Source of the DNA: Bradyrhizobium sp. WBOS07
GTDB taxonomy: Bacteria; Pseudomonadota; Alphaproteobacteria; Rhizobiales; Xanthobacteraceae
DNA: 64,000 bases
NCBI RefSeq assembly: GCF_024585165.1
Contig: NZ_CP029008.1
Coordinates: forward strand, 3,534,001 to 3,598,000
Direction: 5' to 3'
Position numbers and translations under genes: made by a program. The notes beneath the pieces were generated by a model. That model made no database searches and had not been told where the DNA came from. It was given only the letters and a program-made list of their open reading frames with translations. Below, in pieces: positions 33,802 to 45,546 of the stretch (the first letter of the stretch is position 1; each line of letters begins with the position of its first letter).

Positions 33802-34098
33802 ATGGCCGTAGACGGCAACTGGAATCTGACCATGACGACGCCGATGGGCGAGCGCCAGGCGACGCTGAGCCTGAAGGCCGCCGGCGGCACGCTCACGGGC
33901 ACGCAGGGCGCGGAAGGTAATACCGCCGAGATTTTCGACGGCACCGTCTCCGGCGACAACGTCTCCTGGAAGGTCTCGATCGACAAGCCGATGCCGCTTA
34001 CGCTCGAATTCACCGGCACCGTCGCCGGCGACGGCATGAGCGGCGAGATGGGCATCGGCCCGATGGGCAGCTTTCCGTTCACGGGTTCACGCGCGTAA
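33802..34098 (+). CDS. Small beta-rich hypothetical protein
   Basis: A 98-residue cytoplasmic protein whose repeated strand patterns (GNWNLTMTTPMGERQATLSL, GTLTGTQG, DGTVSGDNVSWKVSI, LEFTGTVAGDGMSGEM) suggest a small beta-barrel. Similar proteins with this W-x-h-x-h start are widespread in Bradyrhizobium and unnamed. GGGAGACGGGA precedes the ATG. Confidence 0.6.
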   Translation: MAVDGNWNLTMTTPMGERQATLSLKAAGGTLTGTQGAEGNTAEIFDGTVSGDNVSWKVSIDKPMPLTLEFTGTVAGDGMSGEMGIGPMGSFPFTGSRA

Positions 34099-34112
34099 GG
34101 CTGCGCACCATC

Positions 34113-35027
34113 ATGCGCGTGCTCCGTCTCATCGCGGCGGCGATCCTGTCCGTCGCGACGCAAGCGGCGCGCGCGGACGACACCGGGCCGGCGTGGCGCG
34201 CAAGCGCGCTCGCCATGGTGCCCGCCGGCTACGTTGCCGGCACTGCGTATCGCACCGAAGGCTCGACCGGCTATCTCGCGGTCTACCCGGCAACCTCGAA
34301 TGATCCGAAGACACCGGCCAGCGTGTTCGCCGCACGCCAGACCCTCGTCGTCGCGCTGACACCGGATGCGACACGCGCCTTGTCAGCCGAGATCAAGCCG
34401 CGCAGCGATCCCGATCGCGATGACAGCGACTTCGCCAAGCTGCACGCAGAGCTTGCCGGAAAGCGCGCGACGCTTCCCGATCGCACCGAACCCTGCAGTC
34501 TCGGCGCCTGGTCCATCGACAAGGATCCACACGGGCTCAACGTGCGCGCCGAGCCGTCAACGACGGCGCGCGTGCTCGGCACGCTGCCGCCCCCCTACCG
34601 GCTCAAACTGGGCGGCGCCGAGAACACGCCCGACGGCGGCTGGCTCACCGAATTCCGCATCATCGGCTTCAAGAACGGCTGGTTTCTGATCGAAGGCGCA
34701 AGCCCGCCTGGCAAGGACTACGAGGACGAGAAGCGATATCCGCGCAACGCGCCAAAGCCCTATGCCGGTCGCGGCTGGGTTGCAGCGAGCAAGGTCGGCG
34801 CGAACTACGCCAATGGCGGCACGCGCGCGGGCGGCCTGTTCCAGGCCCCCTTCGTCGACGCTCAATGGATGCCGGCGCAGCGCGAGCTCGGCGGCCCGAT
34901 CGACGGCGACGGCGGACCCAAGCGCCTCCTCGCCTGCAGCGGCTTCTGGGGTCTGGTCGAGAGCCACGACGGCGTGCGCGGCTGGTGGCGCGCGCTGTGC
35001 TCCAACCAGGTCACGAATTGCAGCTAG
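34113..35027 (+). CDS. Exported SH3b-domain protein
   Basis: A 304-residue protein with a signal peptide (LRLIAAAILSVATQAARA). A bacterial SH3 domain is indicated by HGLNVRAEPSTTARVLGTLP near residue 145, a motif typical of domains that bind peptidoglycan or other envelope ligands. The C-terminal part has a cysteine pair (LACSGFWG and ALCSNQ) around VESHDGVRGWWRA. No enzymatic domain is visible. It starts 15 bases after the preceding gene. Confidence 0.7.
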   Translation: MRVLRLIAAAILSVATQAARADDTGPAWRASALAMVPAGYVAGTAYRTEGSTGYLAVYPATSNDPKTPASVFAARQTLVVALTPDATRALSAEIKPRSDPDRDDSDFAKLHAELAGKRATLPDRTEPCSLGAWSIDKDPHGLNVRAEPSTTARVLGTLPPPYRLKLGGAENTPDGGWLTEFRIIGFKNGWFLIEGASPPGKDYEDEKRYPRNAPKPYAGRGWVAASKVGANYANGGTRAGGLFQAPFVDAQWMPAQRELGGPIDGDGGPKRLLACSGFWGLVESHDGVRGWWRALCSNQVTNCS

Positions 35028-35056
35028 CGCAATAGAGCCACCTGGGGCACCGCTCT

Positions 35057-35110
35057 CGTGTCCCGGACGCGGTGCAGCGCATAGCGCTGCTCCGCAGAGT
35101 CGGGACCCAT
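35057..35110. repeat. Palindromic intergenic repeat, family B, copy 2
   Basis: GTGTCCCGGACGCGGTGCAGCGC, then AGCGCTGCTCCGCAGAGTCGGGACCCAT. The inner part (GTGCAGCGCATAGCGCTGCTC) is an inverted repeat, and the ends pair as TCCCGGAC and GTCGGGA. The same framework is found at 28211-28348. It lies between converging genes. Confidence 0.6.
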
Positions 35111-35178
35111 CTCTCGCCGATCGCCCCCCGATCAGCAGCGCAGCATTTCACCCCACGCAGAATCCGGGGAACGCCGCC

Positions 35179-36834
35179 TCAACCCAGATTCAACTCCTTG
35201 AAGAAGTCGTTGCCCTTGTCGTCGATGATGATGAAGGCGGGGAAGTCGACGACTTCGATGCGCCAGATCGCTTCCATGCCGAGCTCGGGATATTCGAGCA
35301 CCTCGACCTTCTTGATGCAGTGTTCGGCAAGGTTCGCCGCAGCGCCGCCGATCGAGCCGAGATAGAAGCCGCCATATTTCTTGCAGGCTTCCCGCACGGC
35401 GGGGGCGCGGTTGCCCTTGGCCACCATCACCATCGAGCCGCCGGCAGCCTGGAACTGGTCGACGAAGGAATCCATGCGTCCCGCGGTGGTCGGACCGAAC
35501 GCACCGGAGGCGTAGCCGTCGGGCGTCTTGGCGGGGCCGGCGTAATAGACCGGATGGTTCTTGAAGTAGTCCGGCAGCGGCTCGCCCTTCTCCAGCCGCT
35601 CGCGCAGCTTGGCATGGGCGCTATCGCGCGCGACGATCATGGTGCCGGTCATCGAGACCCGGGTCTTGATCGGATATTTCGAGAACGTCGCCAGAATATC
35701 CTTCATCGGCTGGTTGAGGTCGATCTTGACGACCTCGCCGCCGAGCGACTGCTCGATCTGGGGCAGGTACTGCGCCGGGTTATGCTCGAGCTCCTCGAGA
35801 TACACGCCGTCCCTGGTGATCTTGCCGAGCACCTGGCGGTCGGCCGAGCAGGACACGCCAAGGCCGATCGGCAGCGATGCGCCATGACGCGGCATGCGGA
35901 TCACGCGCACGTCGTGGCAGAAATACTTGCCGCCGAACTGCGCGCCGACGCCGAGGCTTTGCGTCATCTTGTGGATTTCCTTCTCCATCTCGACGTCGCG
36001 GAAGGCGTTGCCGTCAGGCGAGCCGTGCGTCGGCAGGGCGTCAAGATAGCGCGCGGAGGCGAGCTTCACCGTCTTCATGCACAGCTCGGCCGAGGTGCCG
36101 CCGATCACGATGGCGAGGTGATAGGGCGGGCACGCCGCAGTGCCCAGCGTCAGGATCTTCTCCTTCAGGAACGCGAGCAGCCGGTCCTTGGTCAGCACCG
36201 ACGGCGTTGCCTGGAACAGGAAGCTCTTGTTGGCGGAGCCGCCGCCCTTCGCCATGAACATGAACTTGTAGGCGTCATCACCTTCGGCGTAGATCTCGCA
36301 CTGCGCCGGCATGTTGTTGGCGGTGTTCTTCTCCTCGTACATCGAGAGCGGCGCGACCTGTGAGTAGCGCAGATTGCGGCGCAGGTAAGCGTCGCGCGCG
36401 CCTTCCGACAGCGCCGCCTCGTCGTCACCGTCGGTGATGACGTTGCAGCCCTTCTTGCCCATGATGATGGCGGTGCCGGTGTCCTGGCACATCGGCAGCA
36501 CGCCACCGGCCGCGATGTTGGCGTTCTTCAGGAAGTCCAGCGCGACGAACTTGTCGTTGGGGCTGGCCTCATCGTCCTCAAGGATGGCACGGAGCTGCTT
36601 CAGATGGCCGGGGCGCAGGTAATGGTTGATGTCGCCGAAAGCCGCCTCCGACAGCGCCCGCAGCGCCTCGCGCGACACCACCAGCATGTCCTTGCCCAGG
36701 ACCTTCTCGACCCTGACACCCTCGGACGAAATCTTCCTGTAGGGCGTTTCGTCCTTGCCCAGCGGGAACAGGGGGGTGTGCTTGTAGGGGGGAACGGGCT
36801 TGGACTGGTCGGGGAAGGCGGTCGGGGCGTTCAT
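35179..36834 (-). CDS. fumA: Fumarate hydratase, class I (4Fe-4S)
   Basis: A 551-residue iron-sulfur fumarase that interconverts fumarate and malate in the citric acid cycle. The N-terminal domain carries [20 protein letters not shown], with a cluster cysteine, and later [11 protein letters not shown]; the C-terminal beta domain has [15 protein letters not shown] and [16 protein letters not shown]. The length fits the two-domain class I enzyme. ATG 36834 ([10 protein letters not shown]) is preferred to a longer frame. It is oxygen-sensitive in known relatives. It stands alone. Confidence 0.93.
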   Translation of the reverse strand: MNAPTAFPDQSKPVPPYKHTPLFPLGKDETPYRKISSEGVRVEKVLGKDMLVVSREALRALSEAAFGDINHYLRPGHLKQLRAILEDDEASPNDKFVALDFLKNANIAAGGVLPMCQDTGTAIIMGKKGCNVITDGDDEAALSEGARDAYLRRNLRYSQVAPLSMYEEKNTANNMPAQCEIYAEGDDAYKFMFMAKGGGSANKSFLFQATPSVLTKDRLLAFLKEKILTLGTAACPPYHLAIVIGGTSAELCMKTVKLASARYLDALPTHGSPDGNAFRDVEMEKEIHKMTQSLGVGAQFGGKYFCHDVRVIRMPRHGASLPIGLGVSCSADRQVLGKITRDGVYLEELEHNPAQYLPQIEQSLGGEVVKIDLNQPMKDILATFSKYPIKTRVSMTGTMIVARDSAHAKLRERLEKGEPLPDYFKNHPVYYAGPAKTPDGYASGAFGPTTAGRMDSFVDQFQAAGGSMVMVAKGNRAPAVREACKKYGGFYLGSIGGAAANLAEHCIKKVEVLEYPELGMEAIWRIEVVDFPAFIIIDDKGNDFFKELNLG

Positions 36835-36946
36835 GGGTGAATCTCGGGGTTTTGGAGCCCTGGCGGGCCTCTCAGCATAGAAGCGTTCTAAGCCTTTTTG
36901 CCGCAAAGGGAAGCACCCCGAACGCCGCCCAGCTCATGGGTCGAGC

Positions 36947-37231
36947 CTAGATTTCGCGATCCCTGGCGCCATGAACGATGGCCAATATGTCGATCAGCTG
37001 ATTTGGCTGATCGACCGCGTAGACAATGATATAGGGAGCCTCCACCAGCTCCCGCGTTCCTTCAAGCTGGCCCGGACGACCGATGTTGGGCAGGCCCAAA
37101 ACGGCAAGACGCTCGATCTTCGCCCTGATGCGATCGGCTACCCGCGCTGCTGCGGGGGGATTGTCCTGGGAAATCCAGTCAACAATCTCATCGAGATCAC
37201 GAGCCGCCGACTCGTGAATGACGACTTTCAT
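36947..37231 (-). CDS. parE: RelE/ParE-family toxin
   Basis: A 94-residue protein of the ParE/RelE toxin superfamily: HESAARDLDEIVDWISQDNP, then RIRAKIERLAVLGLPNIGRPG, and the terminal strand VHGARD typical of the fold. ParE-type members inhibit gyrase, RelE-type members cut mRNA; the GRPG and ARD features favour ParE. Its start overlaps the antitoxin stop by four bases (ATGA). Confidence 0.82.
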   Translation of the reverse strand: MKVVIHESAARDLDEIVDWISQDNPPAAARVADRIRAKIERLAVLGLPNIGRPGQLEGTRELVEAPYIIVYAVDQPNQLIDILAIVHGARDREI

Positions 37232-37458
37232 TCGCCGAGGCGGCGCTTGAGGCGCTCTTTGAACTCATCGAGCGTGAGACGGCGCGCGTTCGGATCCGAC
37301 CGGCGGCGGCGAACCTCCTCGACCTGCTCGTCGGTGAGCCGGTAAACGCTCTCGTCCTGCGACTCCATCAGCATCAGCATCTTCGCCGCATCCTCCTGGC
37401 GCTCGAGCGGCCAAGTCAGAACGCGATCCAGGACGGCTTTTACCTGCTCCTTGCTCAT
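37228..37458 (-). CDS. Antitoxin of the ParE-type pair
   Basis: A 76-residue, charged, helical protein that precedes the toxin and overlaps it by ATGA. It begins with SKEQVKAVLDRVLTWPLERQ and ends with an arginine-rich stretch (RLTLDEFKERLKRRLG) that would wrap the toxin. Antitoxins of this size usually bind the toxin and repress the operon. No ribbon-helix-helix motif is obvious. Confidence 0.72.
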   Translation of the reverse strand: MSKEQVKAVLDRVLTWPLERQEDAAKMLMLMESQDESVYRLTDEQVEEVRRRRSDPNARRLTLDEFKERLKRRLGE

Positions 37459-37555
37459 GTGCTCTTTATATCACGTGCCGGCCAACAAGAAAGACCCGGC
37501 CCTTGCGCTTGGCGTCCGCCGACGCTTGAATGCGCGTCGTAAGGGGCTTTTCATC

Positions 37556-38029
37556 ATGACATTGGAACTGAACGTCCGCGGCGCGATCCTGGTCGCCGCC
37601 GCCATCACCGGCCTTGTGACCCTCACCTCGCCGGCCCGGGCCGACCGCTGCGATGACAGCGCCAAGGAGCTGGCGAACCAGGTCGATCGCCTGAAGGTGA
37701 ATTTCCGTGCCGCAAACGTCGTTTACATGACGCATCCGGCGGCCAAGGAGCTCTCCGTGAGTTGCCGCGGCGACAAATATTCGATCGAGCTCTATGCCAA
37801 GGGTGATCGCAAGCCCAAGCCGGAATTCTATGCGCTGGTGGGATCGATGGCCGCGATCGTCTTCACCGTGACCAAGGACGACACCACGACGGGCGCGACA
37901 CGCTGCCTGAAGCGCATGGGCCTGCTCCGCGGCGACAAGGTCAGCATGCGCTATCGCCGGCTCAACATGGAATGCATCCGCACCAAGACGGAGGCGTCGA
38001 TCGCGATCACGCGCGGCAAGGACGAATAG
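37556..38029 (+). CDS. Exported protein, unknown
   Basis: A 157-residue protein with a signal peptide (GAILVAAAITGLVTLTSPARA) and cysteines at ADRCDDS, SVSCRGD, ATRCLKR and MECIRTK, which could make two disulfides. The segment YMTHPAAKELSVSCRGDKYSIELYA is a plausible beta-alpha-beta unit. No family is recognised. The ATG at 37556 begins at the signal peptide; the longer frame has no signal sequence of its own. Confidence 0.62.
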   Translation: MTLELNVRGAILVAAAITGLVTLTSPARADRCDDSAKELANQVDRLKVNFRAANVVYMTHPAAKELSVSCRGDKYSIELYAKGDRKPKPEFYALVGSMAAIVFTVTKDDTTTGATRCLKRMGLLRGDKVSMRYRRLNMECIRTKTEASIAITRGKDE

Positions 38030-38099
38030 GCGGCGGCTCTTCTTCGCGCTTGCTGCAGACACGGTACACAAGTGACGCGACGCCGCCCGTCACCGACTC

Positions 38100-38187
38100 C
38101 GTCATTGCGAGCGAAGCGAAGCAATCCAGAAATCTCTCCGCGAGACAGTCTGGATTGCTTCGTCGCGAGAGCTCCTCGCAATGACGG
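38100..38187. repeat. Palindromic intergenic repeat, family A, copy 1
   Basis: CGTCATTGCGAGCGAAGCGAAGCAATCCAGA followed, after 17 bases, by TCTGGATTGCTTCGTCGCGAGAGCTCCTCGCAATGACG. The arms pair along most of their length. Related copies are at 39510, 46661 and 50099. The rest of the 310-base gap from 38030 to 38339 has no gene. Confidence 0.85.
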
Positions 38188-38339
38188 GGAGAGATTTTGT
38201 CATCTCCTTCGGCATCGTGCGGATGACGCAAACACCGCGATCCTCCCGCCCAATCCCTCGCATTTTAACGATCGCCTTGAAGGAATCTTCGCTCCTCACA
38301 GCGCAGGCTGAATCGTTTCCATATTGTGAGGATTTGCGG

Positions 38340-38513
38340 ATGAAGGTTTCTACCGTAGCACCGCCGCCAATCGCGATCGTGGTTCCCAGCTACGACACGA
38401 CCAAGCAGCAGGACGATCAGACCAAGACCAGGGACGCCGACCCGACCTACAAGCCGCAGCCGCCCGTGCCGCTGCCGCCGGGTCAGGGCACGCGGATCGA
38501 TCAGCTCGCCTGA
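38340..38513 (+). CDS. Short proline-rich protein
   Basis: A 57-residue proline- and aspartate-rich peptide (VAPPPIAIVVPSY, then PQPPVPLPPGQG). The ATG at 38340 has GAGG about ten bases upstream; the longer in-frame version overlaps a repeat element. Its low-complexity composition makes it hard to verify; it could be a real small protein or chance. Confidence 0.4.
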   Translation: MKVSTVAPPPIAIVVPSYDTTKQQDDQTKTRDADPTYKPQPPVPLPPGQGTRIDQLA

Positions 38514-38695
38514 TCGGTCCTTTCGCAATTGCCGAACGTGGTCCTGGTCGCCGCCACGGCGCGCGGCTGTTCCCGTTCGCGACGATGTGCCCTCGGCATT
38601 CCCTGCCCTAAGGCGCCGGCCCCCTTCGCGCATCGGCGAGGAAACTGCCCGCGTTTTCTTGACGCGAACCGGTATCCACTTCGCTTGAAAACGCT

Positions 38696-39403
38696 TTACC
38701 CGTCCAGTTCCTTGTAGCGGCGGAAGATGCCCTGCTCGTTGAAGGGAATGCGGCGCGGGCTTGTGAGATAGGCCTTGATGTTGGGCCGCGCGGCGATCCG
38801 ATCGTGCAGGCCGGCGAGGCCCGGCACGTCCGTCTCGAACGCCTTCATGCGCTTGGGAAAGCCATAGCGCAGCCCCGCGACGATCTGGAACAGCGAGAGA
38901 TCGACATAAGTGAGCCGGCGGCCCGTGACATAGCCGCCGCCATTCGCGTCGAGAAGCTGCTCGAAATAGCCGAGATATTTCGGCACCCGCTCGTCCCAGA
39001 ATGCGGCCGTGCGCTTCTTCGCCGGCGGCTTCTGGTCCTCGTAGTACAGCGAGGGCCCGAGCGGATGATGGGTGTCGTGGATCTCGACCACGAAGTCGGT
39101 GATGGTGAGCTGGAGCTGATGCACCCACAGCTTTCCCGCCTCCGTCTTCGGCGCAAGCCCGTGGCGGCTGCCGAGATAGAGCAGGATGTTGGCGGTCTGG
39201 CCGATGACGAGCTTGCCGGCCTTCAGAAACGGCGGCGCAAATGGCGGCGTGCCCTTGCGCGCGTCCATCATCTTCATCATCGCCGCCGTCCCGCGCGCTC
39301 CGCGCGCGACATCGACGTAAGCCGCGCCTGCCTCCTCCAGCGCCAGCCGCACATATTCGCCGCGGCCCTGGATCTCGGGCCAGTAATAGAGCTCGTATGT
39401 CAT
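38696..39403 (-). CDS. Glutathione S-transferase family protein
   Basis: A 235-residue protein with an N-terminal thioredoxin-like GST domain (YELYYWPEIQGRGEYVRLALEEAG) and the C-terminal helical domain. GQTANILLYLG is the glutathione-binding SNAIL-like motif, and VTGRRLTYVDLSLFQIV is the conserved N-capping region. It resembles the sigma/alpha-type enzymes with a tyrosine near the start. The substrate is not predictable. Confidence 0.85.
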   Translation of the reverse strand: MTYELYYWPEIQGRGEYVRLALEEAGAAYVDVARGARGTAAMMKMMDARKGTPPFAPPFLKAGKLVIGQTANILLYLGSRHGLAPKTEAGKLWVHQLQLTITDFVVEIHDTHHPLGPSLYYEDQKPPAKKRTAAFWDERVPKYLGYFEQLLDANGGGYVTGRRLTYVDLSLFQIVAGLRYGFPKRMKAFETDVPGLAGLHDRIAARPNIKAYLTSPRRIPFNEQGIFRRYKELDG

Positions 39404-39509
39404 GGGAGGGGTCCGCGAACGTGAACACGTGCGGACTAATGTAACATGCCGTCGGAGGTTCCGTCAGGGTGAGACGGAGTACTCGCGCCGCATAGCCACC
39501 ATTGCGGGC

Positions 39510-39645
39510 GTCGCGACTTGTCCGCCGAAGCCTTCGGCGAAGGCGGAAGCAATCCAGTTTGCCTCGGCGGAATAGTCTGGATTGCTTCGTCGCATCTGCG
39601 CAAAATGGCTACGCAATTTTGTCGCTGAGCTCCTCGCAATGACGC
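39510..39645. repeat. Palindromic intergenic repeat, family A, copy 2 (long form)
   Basis: The core GCGGAAGCAATCCAGT...AGTCTGGATTGCTTCGTCGC matches copy 1. The outer arms are longer, with an added hairpin TCCGCCGAAGCCTTCGGCGAAGGCGGA and the insertion CTGCGCAAAATGGCTACGCAATTTTGTCGC before GAGCTCCTCGCAATGACG. It fills the space between the GST and lectin-like genes. Confidence 0.8.
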
Positions 39646-39664
39646 GCCGATAGAGTTCAGCGCT

Positions 39665-40348
39665 TCAATTCGCAGCGAAACAATACAGCAGCCCGTCGCC
39701 GCCGGTGCTCCTCAGATCGGCCTGCGAGCAACCACCATCGGACCCGCGCGAGGTGTGCGAGCTGTTCCAGGACTTTGACGGTTCGTCGTCGCGCAGGCCC
39801 TGGCGATCGGCATGGCCGACCACCGCCGCACCCTGCGTGCTCGACGTCCAGTTCTTGCACGTCTTGTCGTCGCCGGCCGCGAACGCGGTGCCGTCGGGTT
39901 GGGTTCCCGTCAGGATGTCGTGCCGGTTCGGCGTGTCGCCGCGGCCGTTGATGATTTCACCCTTCTCGCTGAGGGCCGTCTGCTTGGTCAGGTTGTTGGC
40001 GGAACCGTGCAGCTCGGCCACGTCCTTGGCAATCACCGCACCCTTGGCATTCTGCCACGGTCCCTTGCCGATGCGATCGCGCGCATTGACGGCCGGCTTG
40101 CCCTCGGCGGCCTGTGTCGAGAGATAAGCGCGCCAGGTCTTCGCGCCGGCGCCGGAGGCTTGTGCCAGGTTCTGGCACTGCGCATCGGCTCCCTCCAGGC
40201 CGCCGAGGTCGGCACCCTTGCCGAGGCCGCTGGAGGTCACGAAGAACGTCATGTCGGCCGACTGCGCCTGCGCCGACAGGGCCGCAAACCATGCAAGCGG
40301 AACCACGGCCAGCGCGGAAATCGTCAGGGATCTCCTGATACGGATCAT
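39665..40348 (-). CDS. Exported lectin-like protein
   Basis: A 227-residue protein with a signal peptide (SLTISALAVVPLAWFAALSAQA). The mature part has the pattern of endostatin/C-type-lectin-like folds: MTFFVTSSGLGKGADLGGLEGADAQCQ, TWRAYLSTQ, the asparagine-rich middle, and cysteines in DDKTCKNWTS and DGGCSQADL ending in LLYCFAAN. Proteins of this type are common in Bradyrhizobium and Leptospira and have no known ligand. The start has GGGAGGACAAC upstream. Confidence 0.65.
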   Translation of the reverse strand: MIRIRRSLTISALAVVPLAWFAALSAQAQSADMTFFVTSSGLGKGADLGGLEGADAQCQNLAQASGAGAKTWRAYLSTQAAEGKPAVNARDRIGKGPWQNAKGAVIAKDVAELHGSANNLTKQTALSEKGEIINGRGDTPNRHDILTGTQPDGTAFAAGDDKTCKNWTSSTQGAAVVGHADRQGLRDDEPSKSWNSSHTSRGSDGGCSQADLRSTGGDGLLYCFAAN

Positions 40349-40442
40349 GTTGTCCTCCCGTTTTGTTTGTCGTTTGTCGTTGGCCGCCTGATTTCAACCC
40401 GCTGCGCCCCCGCTTATTCCGATGCCGCGATGCAGGGCCGCA

Positions 40443-40475
40443 AAAGAAAAGGCGCCGTGCGGGAAGCACGGCGCC
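40443..40475 (-). terminator. Rho-independent terminator of the Tim44-like gene
   Basis: Read on the minus strand, GGCGCCGTGC pairs perfectly with GCACGGCGCC around TTCCC, followed by TTTTCTTTT. It starts about 23 bases after the stop at 40498. This is the best intrinsic terminator in the window. Confidence 0.9.
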
Positions 40476-40497
40476 CTTGTCTTCAATCGCTTTGCGA

Positions 40498-41514
40498 TCA
40501 GTTGGTCTGCTGGATCGCCGACAATTCCCAGCCGCTGCCGGGCCGACGGGCGAACGTCCAGACCTCGGTGACTTCACCCGGCTGCTCGCTACCGGCGATA
40601 AGCGTGCCGCTGTTGCGGTCCAGCGTCTTGTCGGTGAGCGCGAAGCGCAGCGCCACCGTGGCGTAGTCGGTCTCGCCTTCGCGCCAGGCTTCGGCGAGGT
40701 CGCCCTGCAAGAGCTTGACGTCGGTCACCTTGTTGACGACGTTCCGCGCACGGTTCTGGGCGAGGTCCTGCTCGAAATAGGAGACCATCTCGGGCGTCGC
40801 GAGCGTGTGCAGCTTGGCCACATCCTCGTTCGACCAGGCCGCCTGAATCTCGCCAAGCAGGCGCTCGAACGCTTCATAATCGTCCGGCTTGATCTCGACC
40901 GGCGCATTGTTGGCACCGCCGAAGCCGAAGCCGCCAAGGCCGCCTCCACCCAGAGCGCCGCCGCCGAGCGCACCGCCACCGAGGCCGCTGCGATAATTGG
41001 TCTGCGGGCCCTGGCCGGAACCGGCGTTAGCATTGGCGTAGGCCGGCTGCTGCTGCGCGTGACGGCGCTGCCACCAGGACATCGCCAGCCGCACCACGAG
41101 CACCACCAGCGCGATCTGGATGATCAGGCCGAGGATGGAGGCAAAGCCGCCGAGGCCGCCGAACAGGCCGCCGCCGAACAGCATGCCGAGCAGGCCGGCG
41201 CCGAGGAAGCCGGCCGCGAGGCCGCCCATGAAGCCGCCGGCGCGGCCGAACAGGCCGCCGCGCGCGGGCGCGGCAGCAGCCGAGTTCATGCCTGCACCCG
41301 GCTGGGTGTAGGTCCGGTTGAACTGCGAGGCCGAGCCCGGCGCCGTCGTGGTCGGGGGCGGAGCGGAATAGGTGCGCGAGCCGCGCGAACCGGACGAGCC
41401 GCCGCCGCCGACACGCGCGTCGGCGGACGAGATGACGAGCGCTGTCGGCAGCGCAAGCGCCAGCATGACGGCGAGCGTCTTGAAGAGATTGCGGGAGCGT
41501 AGCGAGAAATTCAT
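40498..41514 (-). CDS. Tim44-like domain membrane protein
   Basis: A 338-residue protein. After a signal/anchor (LFKTLAVMLALALPTALVI) and a Gly/Ser/Ala-rich linker comes a strongly glycine-rich hydrophobic region (GGFMGGLAAGFLGAGLLGMLFGG) and one transmembrane helix (LGLIIQIALVVLVVRLAMSW). The C-terminal 140 residues form a Tim44-like domain (FERLLGEIQAAWSNEDVAKL, MVSYFEQDLAQN). The start ATG 41514 is preferred. Alphaproteobacterial homologues include TimA-type proteins that bind the membrane; their role is not established. Confidence 0.82.
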   Translation of the reverse strand: MNFSLRSRNLFKTLAVMLALALPTALVISSADARVGGGGSSGSRGSRTYSAPPPTTTAPGSASQFNRTYTQPGAGMNSAAAAPARGGLFGRAGGFMGGLAAGFLGAGLLGMLFGGGLFGGLGGFASILGLIIQIALVVLVVRLAMSWWQRRHAQQQPAYANANAGSGQGPQTNYRSGLGGGALGGGALGGGGLGGFGFGGANNAPVEIKPDDYEAFERLLGEIQAAWSNEDVAKLHTLATPEMVSYFEQDLAQNRARNVVNKVTDVKLLQGDLAEAWREGETDYATVALRFALTDKTLDRNSGTLIAGSEQPGEVTEVWTFARRPGSGWELSAIQQTN

Positions 41515-41722
41515 GTTCGTTTCCCAAATCCCCGGCATGGGGACGTGCTCTTAAGATGGGCAGACTTCCCCAAAAGTGAAGCCGGTTTCGGAACTTGTGG
41601 CTGCGGCCCTCAGTCGCGGGGATGTGGCAAAAGCCCATATTGGGCGGGATCTGGCCGGATCCGGCGGGGAAACCGTCGCTACGGGTTACCGGCGGGGCCG
41701 CAGATGCGCGGCGAGAGCGCCC

Positions 41723-44299
<2,577 letters not shown>

Positions 44300-44453
44300 C
44301 TCAAGCTGGCGCGGCCTGTCGGCAGAGAATCAACGCGCCACGGGGCGCATGGGGTCCTCCCTGCCTGAATCGGACCCTGAGGTGCAAGGGCAGCAGGAGC
44401 GAAAGGTACGCTGATTCCCAGATTACGGCCATTTCCGGTATTTTTCGGGTGCT

Positions 44454-45533
44454 TTATCCCCGCCCCGCGCCAAATCCGCGCTTCAGCCGCATGACGTAGC
44501 CGATCACCTCGGCGACCGCGTGGTAGTGCTCGGTCGGGATTTCCTGGTCGACCTCGACGGTGGCATAGAGCGCGCGGGCCAGCGGCACGTTCTCCACGAT
44601 CGGGATGTCGTGCTCGCGCGCGATCTCCCGGATCTTGAAAGCGAGGTTGTCGACGCCCTTGGCGACGCAGACCGGAGCCGTCATGCCGCGCTCGTAGGAC
44701 AGCGCCACCGAATAGTGGGTCGGGTTGGTGATGATCACCGAGGCCTTGGGAACCGCCGCCATCATGCGTTTCTTGGCGCGCTGCTGCCGCAATTGCCGGA
44801 TCTTGCCCTTGATGTGCGGATCGCCTTCGGACTGCTTGAACTCCTCCTTGATCTCCTGGAGCGACATCTTCTGCCGCTGGAACCAGCTGCGATACTGGAA
44901 GAAATAATCGGCGATGGCGACGATCGCGAGCGCGGCGACCACCGCGCCGAGCAGTTGGACGGTCATGCTGGTGCTGGCGCCAAGCATGGCGACCGGATCG
45001 AGCCTGACCATCGCCTCCATGCGATGCCGCTCCGGCCACAGGATCATGGTCATGACCACGGCCAAGGCAACGAGCTTGCCGATGCCCTTGAGAAAATTGG
45101 CCGCCGCCTGCTTGCCGAAGATGCGCTTGAAGCCGGCGCCGGGCGAAATCTTGTTGAACTTGGGCTTGAGGGACTCGGCCGACCACACCAGACGGTGCTG
45201 GAGCATGTTGCCGGCGATGGCCGCCAGCACCAGCATCAACAGAGGCACGCCGACCGCGGCGAGCACGGCGAGCTCGATCTGCTGCATCAGGGCGAGCAGG
45301 GCCTTGCCGTCGGTCTTGATCATCCAGGAATTGGCGAGCAGGTTGCGCATCGGCGTCAGCAGCCCGCTGCCGACCGAGCCCGAGAAGGTTGCGACCACGA
45401 GCGTGCCGCCCGCCATCATAAACCAGGTGTTGATCTCCTGGCTCTTGGCGACGTCACCGCGTTCGAGCGCATCGTCGAGACGCTTTTGCGTCGGGTCTTC
45501 TGTTTGACTTTCGGGATCGTTGTCTTCCGCCAT
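44454..45533 (-). CDS. flhB: FlhB, flagellar export gate and substrate switch
   Basis: A 359-residue export apparatus protein with four transmembrane helices in the first 220 residues and a cytoplasmic tail. The autocleavage site NPTH is present in SVIITNPTHYSVALSYERG; cleavage there changes export from rod/hook to filament proteins. It starts 13 bases past the fliR stop, so it belongs to the same operon. Confidence 0.95.
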   Translation of the reverse strand: MAEDNDPESQTEDPTQKRLDDALERGDVAKSQEINTWFMMAGGTLVVATFSGSVGSGLLTPMRNLLANSWMIKTDGKALLALMQQIELAVLAAVGVPLLMLVLAAIAGNMLQHRLVWSAESLKPKFNKISPGAGFKRIFGKQAAANFLKGIGKLVALAVVMTMILWPERHRMEAMVRLDPVAMLGASTSMTVQLLGAVVAALAIVAIADYFFQYRSWFQRQKMSLQEIKEEFKQSEGDPHIKGKIRQLRQQRAKKRMMAAVPKASVIITNPTHYSVALSYERGMTAPVCVAKGVDNLAFKIREIAREHDIPIVENVPLARALYATVEVDQEIPTEHYHAVAEVIGYVMRLKRGFGAGRG

Positions 45534-45546
45534 CGTTCGACCCCCG

